Below are positions 7,258 to 14,568 of a DNA stretch of 64,000 nt, piece by piece. How positions within the stretch are numbered: the first letter of the stretch is position 1; every line of letters begins with the position of its first letter. Source of the DNA: Faecalicatena contorta (GTDB lineage: Bacteria; Bacillota; Clostridia; Lachnospirales; Lachnospiraceae); assembly GCF_039521745.1 (NCBI RefSeq), contig NZ_BAAACT010000018.1. The stretch is one strand, 5' to 3'. Below the pieces are notes generated by a model that saw nothing but the letters and a program-made list of their open reading frames with translations, had not been told where the DNA came from and did not search any database. The position numbers and the translations under genes were made by a program.

Positions 7258-7989
7258 TTACTGGTCTTGTTTATAGATTGACCTTAATGCTAAAAGCAAG
7301 CCAATTATTCCAGTTACTGCAATAGAAATTATTCCAATTATAAGATATGGACTTTCAATTTGATAAATTGTTACCAAAGAAACTGCTGTCCACGGTACGA
7401 TACTGGCAGGTAGAATCATTTCCATAGATATATTAAATCCCCCAAACAAAATCCCGGTAAAGCCAATCGCTACCAAAATAGCAGGATAGAATAGCTTTTT
7501 TTGCAATATTGTTACCCACAATAAGGGTATGAACGTAATGAAAGATGACAAACCAAATTTTGTAAACATAACGATCACCATTTTAGCAAAGTCAATATCA
7601 AATTGAGCAGGATATAGAAATCTGCTCCCTAAGACAGTTACAATTTCTATATAAATCAGCAATACAATGTACCATGAAAACCAGATTGCTAATTTTGCAA
7701 ACACAAATGACGCTCTTGAAACAGCAGAGCTAAGTATGTTGGTTAATGCTCCGGATTGGTATTCTTTCTGAACTAAGTTAGTAATGATAAATCCGCTAAG
7801 TGCAGATAAAACCAAAAAGTCAATCAGACAGCAATTCATTACCCATTCTGTTATTTCATCTGGGGGTGTAGATAGGAATTTATCTTTAATGATTGCTAAA
7901 ATCGGTACTAATACAGAAATGATTGTTCCTGTATAGAACATAGTATCTTTTTTTAGTTTTAGAAATTCTGATTTAAGTATATTAAGCAA
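7258..7989 (-). CDS. BcrB-like ABC-2 permease
   Basis: About 243 residues with six hydrophobic segments, starting MLNILKSEFLKLKKD, the typical beginning of bacitracin/lantibiotic exporter permeases. A TTG at 7989 is preferred because GGAGGTG lies six bases before it; a GTG at 7998 would overlap that site. The start overlaps the ATPase stop. With the ATPase it should form an exporter protecting against cell-wall-active peptides (inference from the family). The upstream operator repeats link it to the neighbouring two-component system. Confidence 0.85.
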   Translation of the reverse strand: MLNILKSEFLKLKKDTMFYTGTIISVLVPILAIIKDKFLSTPPDEITEWVMNCCLIDFLVLSALSGFIITNLVQKEYQSGALTNILSSAVSRASFVFAKLAIWFSWYIVLLIYIEIVTVLGSRFLYPAQFDIDFAKMVIVMFTKFGLSSFITFIPLLWVTILQKKLFYPAILVAIGFTGILFGGFNISMEMILPASIVPWTAVSLVTIYQIESPYLIIGIISIAVTGIIGLLLALRSIYKQDQ

Positions 7990-8905
7990 TTCCCTCACCT
8001 CCCGTCACACGCTTGAAATAATCTTCCAGACTTTCTTCACAAGTATGGGCTTCCGATACCACCAGCCCGTTTTCCACAAAAGCGGTAACAATCTCTCCAA
8101 CAGGCAAATCCAGATTGTGCAAGCGTAGGTTATGGTCGTCTTGTATGGAAAAATGGCTCTCATGGAAATTACTTTCTAAAATCCTTGCCGCTTGTGCCGT
8201 ATCAGAAATAATGAAATGGATATATTTACTGTTTCTCTGTTCTAATTCCATAAGATTATCTTCTTCCAATAATACTCCGTGATCGATAATTCCAATATCA
8301 TCAGCCAATAAAGAGATTTCTGAAAGAATATGGCTGGAAATTAAAATTGTTTTTCCTCTTTCGTTGCAAAGCCGCCGGATAAAGGAACGCACTTCTGCAA
8401 TTCCAATCGGGTCAAGCCCGTTAATCGGCTCGTCCAGAATTAAAAGCTCCGGATCGTGCATAACTGCAAGGGCAATGGCTAACCGCTGCTTCATACCAAG
8501 GGAATATTGCGAAAACTGCTTCTTGTCCTCATAGGGCAGACCGACTAAATCCAGAGCGTCCTTGATTGCATGGCTGCTCGGTACTCCCCGCAACGTAGCA
8601 AAGATACGCAGATTTTCCGTTGCTGTCAAGTTCGGATAAAAGCCGGGGGATTCAATCAAACTGCCGATACGCGGAAGTATTTTATTTTCGTTTCCCTGTA
8701 AAGGCTTTCCCCATATCCTGACTTCGCCGGACGTAGGCTGTGTCAACCCAAGCAGCATTTTCATAGTCGTTGTTTTCCCAGCTCCGTTTCTTCCAAGCAG
8801 GCCGTAGATTTTTCCTTTCTCCACATGGATATTGAGGTCAGCAACGCTCTTTTGAGTGCCGTATTTTTTCGTAAGATTTTTTGTTTCAATTATATAATTG
8901 TTCAT
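7982..8905 (-). CDS. BcrA-like ABC exporter ATP-binding protein
   Basis: A 307-residue ATPase. Walker A is GRNGAGKTT (about residue 38), the signature region is YSLGMKQRLAIA, and Walker B is LLILDEPINGLDP. A C-terminal extension of about 90 residues is usual for BcrA-type proteins. The ATG at 8905 has AGGAGG seven bases upstream; a TTG two codons earlier is less well placed. Four 11-bp direct repeats lie just upstream (8945-8985), and the adjacent HK/RR genes carry the same repeat, so induction by that pair is expected. Confidence 0.9.
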   Translation of the reverse strand: MNNYIIETKNLTKKYGTQKSVADLNIHVEKGKIYGLLGRNGAGKTTTMKMLLGLTQPTSGEVRIWGKPLQGNENKILPRIGSLIESPGFYPNLTATENLRIFATLRGVPSSHAIKDALDLVGLPYEDKKQFSQYSLGMKQRLAIALAVMHDPELLILDEPINGLDPIGIAEVRSFIRRLCNERGKTILISSHILSEISLLADDIGIIDHGVLLEEDNLMELEQRNSKYIHFIISDTAQAARILESNFHESHFSIQDDHNLRLHNLDLPVGEIVTAFVENGLVVSEAHTCEESLEDYFKRVTGGEGIA

Positions 8906-8944
8906 ATTCAAACCTCCTGTTCTAAAAAGGATTTTACCACGCCA

Positions 8945-8985
8945 ACCTTGCCGGAACCTTGCATTAACCTTGCATTAACCTTGCA
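8945..8985 (-). promoter_or_regulatory. Four 11-bp direct repeats, putative response-regulator operator
   Basis: ACCTTGC recurs at 8945, 8956, 8967 and 8978 (TGCAAGG on the coding strand), an exact 11-bp period that places sites on one face of the helix. OmpR-family regulators bind such direct repeats. The same repeat occurs upstream of the regulator gene at 10720-10738. Confidence 0.65.
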
Positions 8986-9024
8986 GTTTGGAACCGCCGC
9001 TTTGTCCAACATTCCATGAAAGTA

Positions 9025-9062
9025 ATTAAGGCCCCCGCCATAGAGGGCAGGAGAGCCTTAAT
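9025..9062 (-). terminator. Terminator of the HK/RR operon
   Basis: Hairpin with arms ATTAAGGC (9025-9032) and GCCTTAAT (9055-9062) and inner pairing of CCCC with GGGC. It overlaps the last codons of the histidine kinase. The downstream T-run is weak. Confidence 0.5.
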
Positions 9063-9975
9063 CTGTAAGAGGAAAAATCAGCGTAAAAGCGGTTCCTTTC
9101 CCCGGTACGCTTTCTGCTGTTATGGTTCCATTCATTTTTTTTACAAGTTGATGTACGATAGACAGCCCCAGGCCGCTGCCTTTTTCAGACCGCCCTTTAT
9201 CACACTTATAGAGCCGTTCAAAGATGTGTTTCAAATCTTCCTTTTCAATCCCTGTACCATTGTCAGCTAAAAGTATCTTCATATTTCCTCTTTCTTTTGA
9301 CAAGGCAATTTCTATTTTATCCGCATGACTATGTGAAATCACGTTTTGTATAAGATTATTCAATATACGCATATATCCATCCGTATCCAATTTTACCCGG
9401 AATGGCTGTTCGGGAATGTCAATATGATACTCTACCTGCTTATCCTCAAATATCGGTATCCAGTCAATCAGTATATCCCTTGTCAGTTCCCCCGCCTCAA
9501 TGATACTTATCTCCATAGCAAATTCATCTGAACCCAGCTTGAACCAGTCAAAAAGCACGTCGATGTATTCTTTCAGGTCGTGTGCTTTCCGACGGGCGGT
9601 TTCTATATATTCGTCACGGTCTTTCCCGGTAACAATCCCTTTGTGCGCGGCATCAAGATACCCAATCAAGGTAGTGAGGGGCGTCCTCACGTCATGTGAA
9701 AGGCTTGTCATAAGCTGCCGGTTTATTTCGTCTGTCTGGCGAAACGCGGAAAGCCTGTTTTCATAAGATATGATAATATCATTGATTTCATAGGCAAGCG
9801 GTGCGATAAGCTCATTTGCAGCGGATAAAATACGCCTGTTTCCGTTTCCATTCCTAACATCAGCTAATACTTCAGACATCTCAGAAATTTGTTTCTTTAC
9901 CCGTTTGACAATTAGGCAGGAAGTAAAGGCAGAAATTATGGCAATGATAACTGATACAGCAGCAACTAATTCCAT
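9058..9975 (-). CDS. Sensor histidine kinase of the peptide-resistance type
   Basis: About 305 residues. One strong N-terminal membrane segment (about 2-22) is followed by a linker. The H-box is SLSHDVRTPLTTLIGYL, the N-box NNLIQNVISHS, and the ATP-lid boxes DNGTGIE and GSGLGLSIV. There is almost no extracellular domain, as in intramembrane-sensing kinases that work with ABC exporters. The start at 9975 suits the AAGGAGG ribosome site; ATG 9984 overlaps the regulator stop but stands too close to that site. It is co-transcribed with the response regulator. Confidence 0.9.
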   Translation of the reverse strand: MELVAAVSVIIAIISAFTSCLIVKRVKKQISEMSEVLADVRNGNGNRRILSAANELIAPLAYEINDIIISYENRLSAFRQTDEINRQLMTSLSHDVRTPLTTLIGYLDAAHKGIVTGKDRDEYIETARRKAHDLKEYIDVLFDWFKLGSDEFAMEISIIEAGELTRDILIDWIPIFEDKQVEYHIDIPEQPFRVKLDTDGYMRILNNLIQNVISHSHADKIEIALSKERGNMKILLADNGTGIEKEDLKHIFERLYKCDKGRSEKGSGLGLSIVHQLVKKMNGTITAESVPGKGTAFTLIFPLTD

Positions 9976-9980
9976 GAAAA

Positions 9981-10673
9981 TCATACCTCCTTGTTGAAAC
10001 GGTAGCCGATACCTTTGATTGTCTGAATGTATTTCGGGCTTCCGGGATTTTCTTCTAATTTCTTCCGCAAGCGGCTGATAATCGCCATAATGTTACTATC
10101 GTCATAGAAATATTCTTCGCCCCAGACTTCTTCATAAATCCGCTGCTTTGTAAGGATTTTCCCTTGATTTTTCGCGCAGAAAAGAAGTAAATCAAATTCC
10201 TTTGGGGGAAGTTCAAAGGTTCCATTGATCGTAGTAATGGAGCGGCTTTCAAGGTCGATTTCCAAGCCGTCAAAGTGGGGCTGCGGCGGCGTTCCGTCTG
10301 GCTGATTGAAACGGGTATAGCGTCGTATAAGTGAAACAATACGGGCTATCAGTTCGTCCATATCAAAAGGTTTTGTCAGATAATCATCAGCTCCTGCCCG
10401 TAATCCCCGCACTTTGGAAGCACTGTCATTTTTAGATGTGAACATCAGAATAGGTAGGCTGTTTTCTGCTCTGATTTTTTCCAGTGTTTCAAATCCGTCC
10501 ATACCAGGCATCATAACGTCAAGTATCACAAGCTGATATTCACGATTCTTTATCTGCTCTAAGCCAGTCTTACCGGAATAGCAGTAATCTGCTTCAATCT
10601 TTTCCTGTAAAACACTCCGCTTTATCAAAGCACATAGTTCTTTATCATCATCTATAATTAAAATCCTGCTCAT
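9981..10673 (-). CDS. OmpR-family response regulator
   Basis: A 230-residue regulator. The receiver domain has DDD at 8-10, phosphoacceptor Asp52 (ILDVMMPG) and KPF. The winged-helix effector domain ends in GIGYRFN. The ATG at 10673 has AGGAGG eight bases upstream. Its gene lies head-first in the same direction as the kinase and the BcrAB-like exporter. Two 11-bp repeats (ACCTTGCA) just upstream match those before the exporter, so it probably activates both operons. Confidence 0.92.
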   Translation of the reverse strand: MSRILIIDDDKELCALIKRSVLQEKIEADYCYSGKTGLEQIKNREYQLVILDVMMPGMDGFETLEKIRAENSLPILMFTSKNDSASKVRGLRAGADDYLTKPFDMDELIARIVSLIRRYTRFNQPDGTPPQPHFDGLEIDLESRSITTINGTFELPPKEFDLLLFCAKNQGKILTKQRIYEEVWGEEYFYDDSNIMAIISRLRKKLEENPGSPKYIQTIKGIGYRFNKEV

Positions 10674-10719
10674 CGCACAATTCCTCCTGGCATAAGTATA
10701 TCACAAACATGTATGGCAC

Positions 10720-10738
10720 ACCTTGCAATAACCTTGCA
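10720..10738 (-). promoter_or_regulatory. Two 11-bp repeats upstream of the response regulator
   Basis: ACCTTGCA at 10720 and 10731, the same sequence and period as the four copies before the exporter. This suggests autoregulation. Confidence 0.55.
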
Positions 10739-10769
10739 TTTAACATAAACAAAAGTACCCCTCTAAGTT

Positions 10770-11042
10770 TTATTTCTCCGCCTCCGCATCCTTTTTCGCT
10801 ATCCTCTCCGCTTCTTCCAGCGGAAAGTTCGGGATTTCCTCCAGCAGCTTCAATGCTATCTCCTGCTTTAAATCCTCATCCACATAACTCTTTACGCTGC
10901 CGTCCGGCTGCCTTTCTTTCACTGTGGCAAGCTCTGTCATATAGTCATCGTAATGTCTAAGAACTCGTTCTGTTGCCCATTTCTCCCCGGCAACAGCCGC
11001 CTTGATGATTTCATAATCCAATGTATTCTGCTGATCGTCCAT
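10770..11042 (-). CDS. Conjugative-element HTH_16-like protein
   Basis: A 90-residue acidic protein (DYEIIKAAVAGEKWATERVL, then a middle section with YVDEDLKQEIALKLLEEIP). This matches the small sigma-like/HTH_16 proteins found on Tn916- and Tn1549-like conjugative elements. The ATG has GGAGG upstream. The IS110-type element begins about 17 bases in front of the start, so the gene has been cut off from its former upstream neighbours. It suggests that the efflux modules once rode on an integrative element, although no integrase or relaxase is seen here. Confidence 0.7.
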   Translation of the reverse strand: MDDQQNTLDYEIIKAAVAGEKWATERVLRHYDDYMTELATVKERQPDGSVKSYVDEDLKQEIALKLLEEIPNFPLEEAERIAKKDAEAEK

Positions 11043-11069
11043 AGCTCCGTACCTCCGTTATGAAGTGAC

Positions 11070-11491
11070 TTTTGTCAAGAGGTAAAATTAAAAGCAACAA
11101 ACTTTTTCTCTGACAAACCCCACATTTGTTTTCGGAAGATATCTTGGAGAAGCCCTCTGATTAACAGTTCCCGGCATTTGGCCACTCCGTTATTCGTGGA
11201 TTGGTTACCTCAGGTCAATGGTCCGCCGTGGGTTCTGCTGTCCAATTACGTGGATCAATGTATCCCTACACTGCCGACATGGAGGTACCGCAGATAACCC
11301 GAACCTTGAAATCCCAAAAGGCTTCTTCAAGATATCTTCCCCGCTTCTTTGCTGTTGTTATTTTTAGCTGCTGTGGATTACGCAGTTTTTCCTGCTTAAT
11401 CCGCCTAACTGCCATCCATCAGAATGTCAGCCGGCTGTCAAGGGCTGTGCAGCAGTTTATTCACCCTTGACGGGCGGATGGCAGTCTGATA
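11070..11491 (-). ncRNA. Candidate bridge/seek RNA region of the IS
   Basis: This 420-bp gap has no credible gene. It carries a strong composite hairpin at 11409-11484 (outer arms CTGCCATCC and GGATGGCAG, inner arms GTCAAGGG and CCCTTGAC). IS110-family elements encode a target-recognising RNA in their non-coding end, downstream of the transposase in IS1111 types. The assignment is by position and structure only; no guide loops were matched to a target. Confidence 0.35.
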
Positions 11492-12607
11492 TCACGCTAT
11501 GCTGATATGATCTGTCATCATGCCCCATATAAAGCAGGCAAGTTCCCTTGCAACCGCCGTTACTGCTACATTCTTTTTCTTGCCATGTCTTATCATTTTG
11601 TAATACTTTCTTCTCAGCCGCTCATTCGCTTTGTCTGCATATGCAATCACCTCCGGCGGATTGCCGCTCTGTCTTGCTTTCAGATCTTTCGATTTATGCC
11701 CGACCGCTCCCTTGCAGATCCCTTTGGATGCCTCAACCAGCAGCTTCCTTACATGGCTGTTTCCGGCTTTTGTGATGGAAAGCCTGTTGATGTTATCGCT
11801 GCTTGAATCTTCCCCAGGCACCAGCCCCAAGTATGCGGAATAGATATTTCCTTTTGCAAATCTCTGGAAGTCTCCTGTCTCAACCAGGCATGATAATGCC
11901 GTATGGGTCTTCACTCCGAGAAAGCACACCAGTTTTTTCACTTTCTCCACATACTCTGTCTCAGATGCCAGTTCCTCTATCCTCTTATCGAAGCTTTCAA
12001 TCCGGTTTGTCTGGTATTCATAAGTGATCAGATACTCGCCCAGCGTTTCCCTGTCCAGTTCACCCAGTTTAAGTGATTTCAGCCACTTTAAGTGTGCCTG
12101 CGTCCATTTGCCCTTGTCATAATGAAATCCCTGACTTAAACAGAATGCACTGATCCTCTGTTTTGTCTTTTTCAAATCAGATTTATGGTCATCCCTCATC
12201 CGCAGATAGACTTTCACATCGTCATCTTTATCAGTCGGGATATGCACGGCATGGTATCCGCCGTAAGACAGACACTGGGCAATCATAAGCGCATCCCTTT
12301 TATCTGTCTTAATTCTTTTTCCCTGCTGTGTCAGCATTGTGGTCGGAGCAAGGATGACACACCGGATTTCCTTTTTCACTAATTCATGATACAAGGAAAA
12401 TCCCAGGCATCCCGCCTCATAGCCGCAGAGAATGTCGCAGTCCTCTTTTATCTTAAGATTCTCAATGAACTGTACAATATTGTCTGGATCCGGCGTTACT
12501 TTAACATTTGCATAAATAATATCTTCTCCGTCAAATCTTGGCTCAATGGCGCATAAAGTGTAATTTGTGCTATGGACATCCATTCCGATTCGTAGTATTC
12601 TTTTCAT
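11492..12607 (-). CDS. IS110-family transposase
   Basis: A 371-residue DEDD recombinase. The N-terminal RuvC-like domain starts RIGMDVHSTNY (Asp at 9) and contains GYEAG and the KTDKRDA motif (about residue 100). A coiled middle follows, then the Transposase_20 domain with the KAGNSHVRKLLVEAS motif bearing the catalytic serine. The ATG has GGAGG eight bases upstream. The length is normal and there is no disruption, so the element may still be active. Recombination in this family is guided by an RNA from the element's non-coding end. Confidence 0.92.
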   Translation of the reverse strand: MKRILRIGMDVHSTNYTLCAIEPRFDGEDIIYANVKVTPDPDNIVQFIENLKIKEDCDILCGYEAGCLGFSLYHELVKKEIRCVILAPTTMLTQQGKRIKTDKRDALMIAQCLSYGGYHAVHIPTDKDDDVKVYLRMRDDHKSDLKKTKQRISAFCLSQGFHYDKGKWTQAHLKWLKSLKLGELDRETLGEYLITYEYQTNRIESFDKRIEELASETEYVEKVKKLVCFLGVKTHTALSCLVETGDFQRFAKGNIYSAYLGLVPGEDSSSDNINRLSITKAGNSHVRKLLVEASKGICKGAVGHKSKDLKARQSGNPPEVIAYADKANERLRRKYYKMIRHGKKKNVAVTAVARELACFIWGMMTDHISIA

Positions 12608-12801
12608 GTAAGTGGCCTCCTTTTGTATGCGGTAATCCCTGTTACCATTGTTTTTCCAAAACTTAGTATACAGGTAAATCCACGTTGCTACAAATATGGG
12701 GTCACTTCATATTGTCCAAGCTGATATACTGCTTACAGCATACCATATCTGTGAGAAAAAAGCACCCGCCAGTCCACACTGACAGATGCTCTCATCATCA
12801 A

Positions 12802-13221
12802 TCAATATACTTCATCAAAATATCCAATGAACACCGACATCCGAATCAGTCCATCCTTAATAGAAAACGTCACGTTCTCCGCCCGCTCTGCGATTTCTTT
12901 CAGCAATGCCAACGCTTCCCGGTCACAGAACTCAAAATGTTCCAGGTACAGATCTATAGTCGCCTGCCATTTCTGATAGTCTACCTCGCCCCGGATTCTT
13001 CCTCCGAACTGCCTGACATAAGCGTCACACTCCCCAAGCAGGTATTCATAATCTGCTTTTTCTTTGGGAACCACACGCTTTGGGATTTTATCCATTTCTT
13101 CCTGGTACTTTTGAAAGAATCCAACCTCCATCAACGTATCCAGAAAATCCTTTCCCTCTGACTTATCGCTTCGCTGCCGGAATTCCTCTCCGTAGTCTTT
13201 TTCGTATATTTCGTTTTCCAT
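12802..13221 (-). CDS. Uncharacterised charged protein
   Basis: A 139-residue soluble, acidic protein, starting MENEIYEKDYGEE. GAAAGGG lies nine bases before the chosen ATG at 13221. Predicted mostly helical at the start and middle, with a beta-rich end (VTFSIKDGLIRMSVFIGYFDEVY). No signal peptide, membrane segment or catalytic motif is visible and I do not recognise the family. It stands alone between the IS element and the flavodoxin gene, on the same strand as the latter. Confidence 0.55.
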   Translation of the reverse strand: MENEIYEKDYGEEFRQRSDKSEGKDFLDTLMEVGFFQKYQEEMDKIPKRVVPKEKADYEYLLGECDAYVRQFGGRIRGEVDYQKWQATIDLYLEHFEFCDREALALLKEIAERAENVTFSIKDGLIRMSVFIGYFDEVY

Positions 13222-13347
13222 GCTTCGCACCCTTTCCTGTAGAATAATTTACCACTACGGGTAGGATGTTACCATAGATTTCTTATTATTCGTTGTCATG
13301 GAAGATAACTTTATGGGTCTATATTGATAAGTTTATCGGTCTTTTCT

Positions 13348-13827
13348 TTAAATGCCGAACCCTTCTACCCATGCTTTCAGTTCTTCCGCACTTGCGTCCG
13401 CAGAGAATCGCTTCCCTTCCTTTAATTCTGCACCATGACAGGAAACCGCCAGTTCCTTGTTTGTGTTCCCCATACCGCTGCTGCCTGAAGTTGCCAGAGG
13501 AATAATCGTCTTTCCAGTCAGATCGTATTGCTCCAGAAACGTGTTCACAATAGTCGGGGCGACGTACCACCAGATAGGGAAGGCTGTGAAAATCACGGAA
13601 TACTGCTGCATGTTCTCTACTTTGTTTGCAACAGCGGGCCGAAATGACTTATCATTCATTTCCACACTGCTGCGGCTCTTTTTATTCATCCAGTCCAGAT
13701 CAGCATCCGTGTATGGAACCTCCGGCTGAATCTCATGCAAATCTGCTCCGATAGCCTCTGCAAACCGCTTCGCCAGTTTTGCTGTTACGCCGCTGGCACT
13801 GAAATACGCTACTAATACCTTGCTCAT
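13348..13827 (-). CDS. Flavodoxin family protein
   Basis: A 159-residue flavodoxin-like protein. The FMN phosphate-binding loop is YFSASGVTAKLA at the N-terminus, then FTAFPIWWYVAPTIVNTFLE and an SGSSGMGNT loop that would contact the isoalloxazine ring. The start at 13827 (MSKVLVAYFSASG) has a GGTGAGG ribosome site; an upstream start adds a non-conserved leader. Such stand-alone flavodoxins carry electrons for redox or stress enzymes. No partner is adjacent. Confidence 0.88.
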   Translation of the reverse strand: MSKVLVAYFSASGVTAKLAKRFAEAIGADLHEIQPEVPYTDADLDWMNKKSRSSVEMNDKSFRPAVANKVENMQQYSVIFTAFPIWWYVAPTIVNTFLEQYDLTGKTIIPLATSGSSGMGNTNKELAVSCHGAELKEGKRFSADASAEELKAWVEGFGI

Positions 13828-13990
13828 AATCAATACCTCACCTTTCCTGAAAATCATATTTTATCGCTGTGTTTTACCATAGAATACCATAAATCCGAGA
13901 CAAATGCACCCTATCGTTTTTTGAGTAGGGGTAATCGTTAAATTTGAACCCTCAACGCTCAGAGGGTGCATTGTATCAAATTGTGGTACG

Positions 13991-14026
13991 CAAGCCACCG
14001 TGCGTACCGTTCGGTACACGGCGCTT
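13991..14026 (-). ncRNA. Group II intron domain V remnant
   Basis: Reading the minus strand, an AGC triad starts a hairpin with arms GCCGTGTACC and GGTACGCACGGT around a GAAC-like loop, a hallmark of domain V. A second, smaller stem-loop (TGCGTACC ... GGTGCA, about 13960-13990) lies after it in the position of domain VI. It directly follows the maturase fragment, as expected at an intron 3' end. Confidence 0.6.
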
Positions 14027-14437
14027 TCAATAGTTGACGTGCACAGACTGATAGGCTGTGGCTAAATCATAAAAGCCACTGTTTATCAATCTCTCTTTTG
14101 TCATTGCCAGGTTGACCGCCACGGTATGCGTCACAAACCAGTATCCTCTGCGACTATTCCCCGCCTGACATGCCAAATCCGTCGGCACTCCCATCTTTAT
14201 CAGATTTCTTACCTTCGTTCTTGGTTTCTTCCATTGTTTCCATATACACATACGGATTCTGTGATATAGCCATCCATTCAGGTCATCTATCCTATTCTTC
14301 ATATCTGCAAGCCCACAATAATTCAGCCACCCACGCATGTATACTTTTATCCTCTGTTCGTCAGACCAGGGGTTTGCCCATGGGTTTATATGTTCCCCAT
14401 ATCCAGCTTCCTTCAGATTCCACCTCACGATGGACAC
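14027..14437 (-). pseudogene. Group II intron maturase, C-terminal fragment
   Basis: The frame encodes the end of an LtrA-type protein: RIKVYMRGWLNYCGLADM, RMCIWKQWKKPRTKVRNL and NSRRGYWFV, which belong to the GIIM maturase domain and the following helical region. The whole reverse transcriptase (about 300 residues, with the YADD motif) is missing, and the first 25 codons look unrelated. With domain V just downstream, this is the 3' end of an intron whose 5' part has been lost. It cannot splice or move by itself. Confidence 0.75.
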
Positions 14438-14527
14438 CCTTGCCTTCGGCTATATCCTTCCCACTACCGGGCGGATTCAGGACTTTCACCTGTTAGAAAC
14501 GTGCGCCGCAAGGCACACATATACATA

Positions 14528-14555
14528 AAGGGCGTATGCTTACGCATACACCCTT
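14528..14555 (-). terminator. Terminator of the GH50-GH43-GH86 operon
   Basis: Near-perfect stem AGGGCGTATGC / GCATACACCCT with a TTAC loop, just after the last gene on the minus strand. A short T-stretch follows on that strand. Confidence 0.7.
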
Positions 14556-14568
14556 ATACCTATATTTA

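Larger units (their letters stand above)
11059..12711 (-). mobile_element. IS110-family (IS1111-like) insertion sequence
   Basis: The element is inferred from a DEDD transposase gene (11492-12607), a long non-coding stretch after it (11070-11491), and the short inverted repeat TATGAAGTGAC at 11059-11069 with its complement at 12701-12711. Short (sub)terminal inverted repeats and non-coding sequence 3' of the gene are traits of the IS1111 subgroup. True ends may lie a few bases outside the repeats. No target duplication is expected for this family and none was seen. Confidence 0.65.

Noticed and set aside
14440..14527. Sequence with CACCTGTTAGAAACGTGC as a possible IS end or attachment site
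   Set aside because: It looked familiar from mobile DNA, but I found no partner repeat or reading frame to support a specific element.
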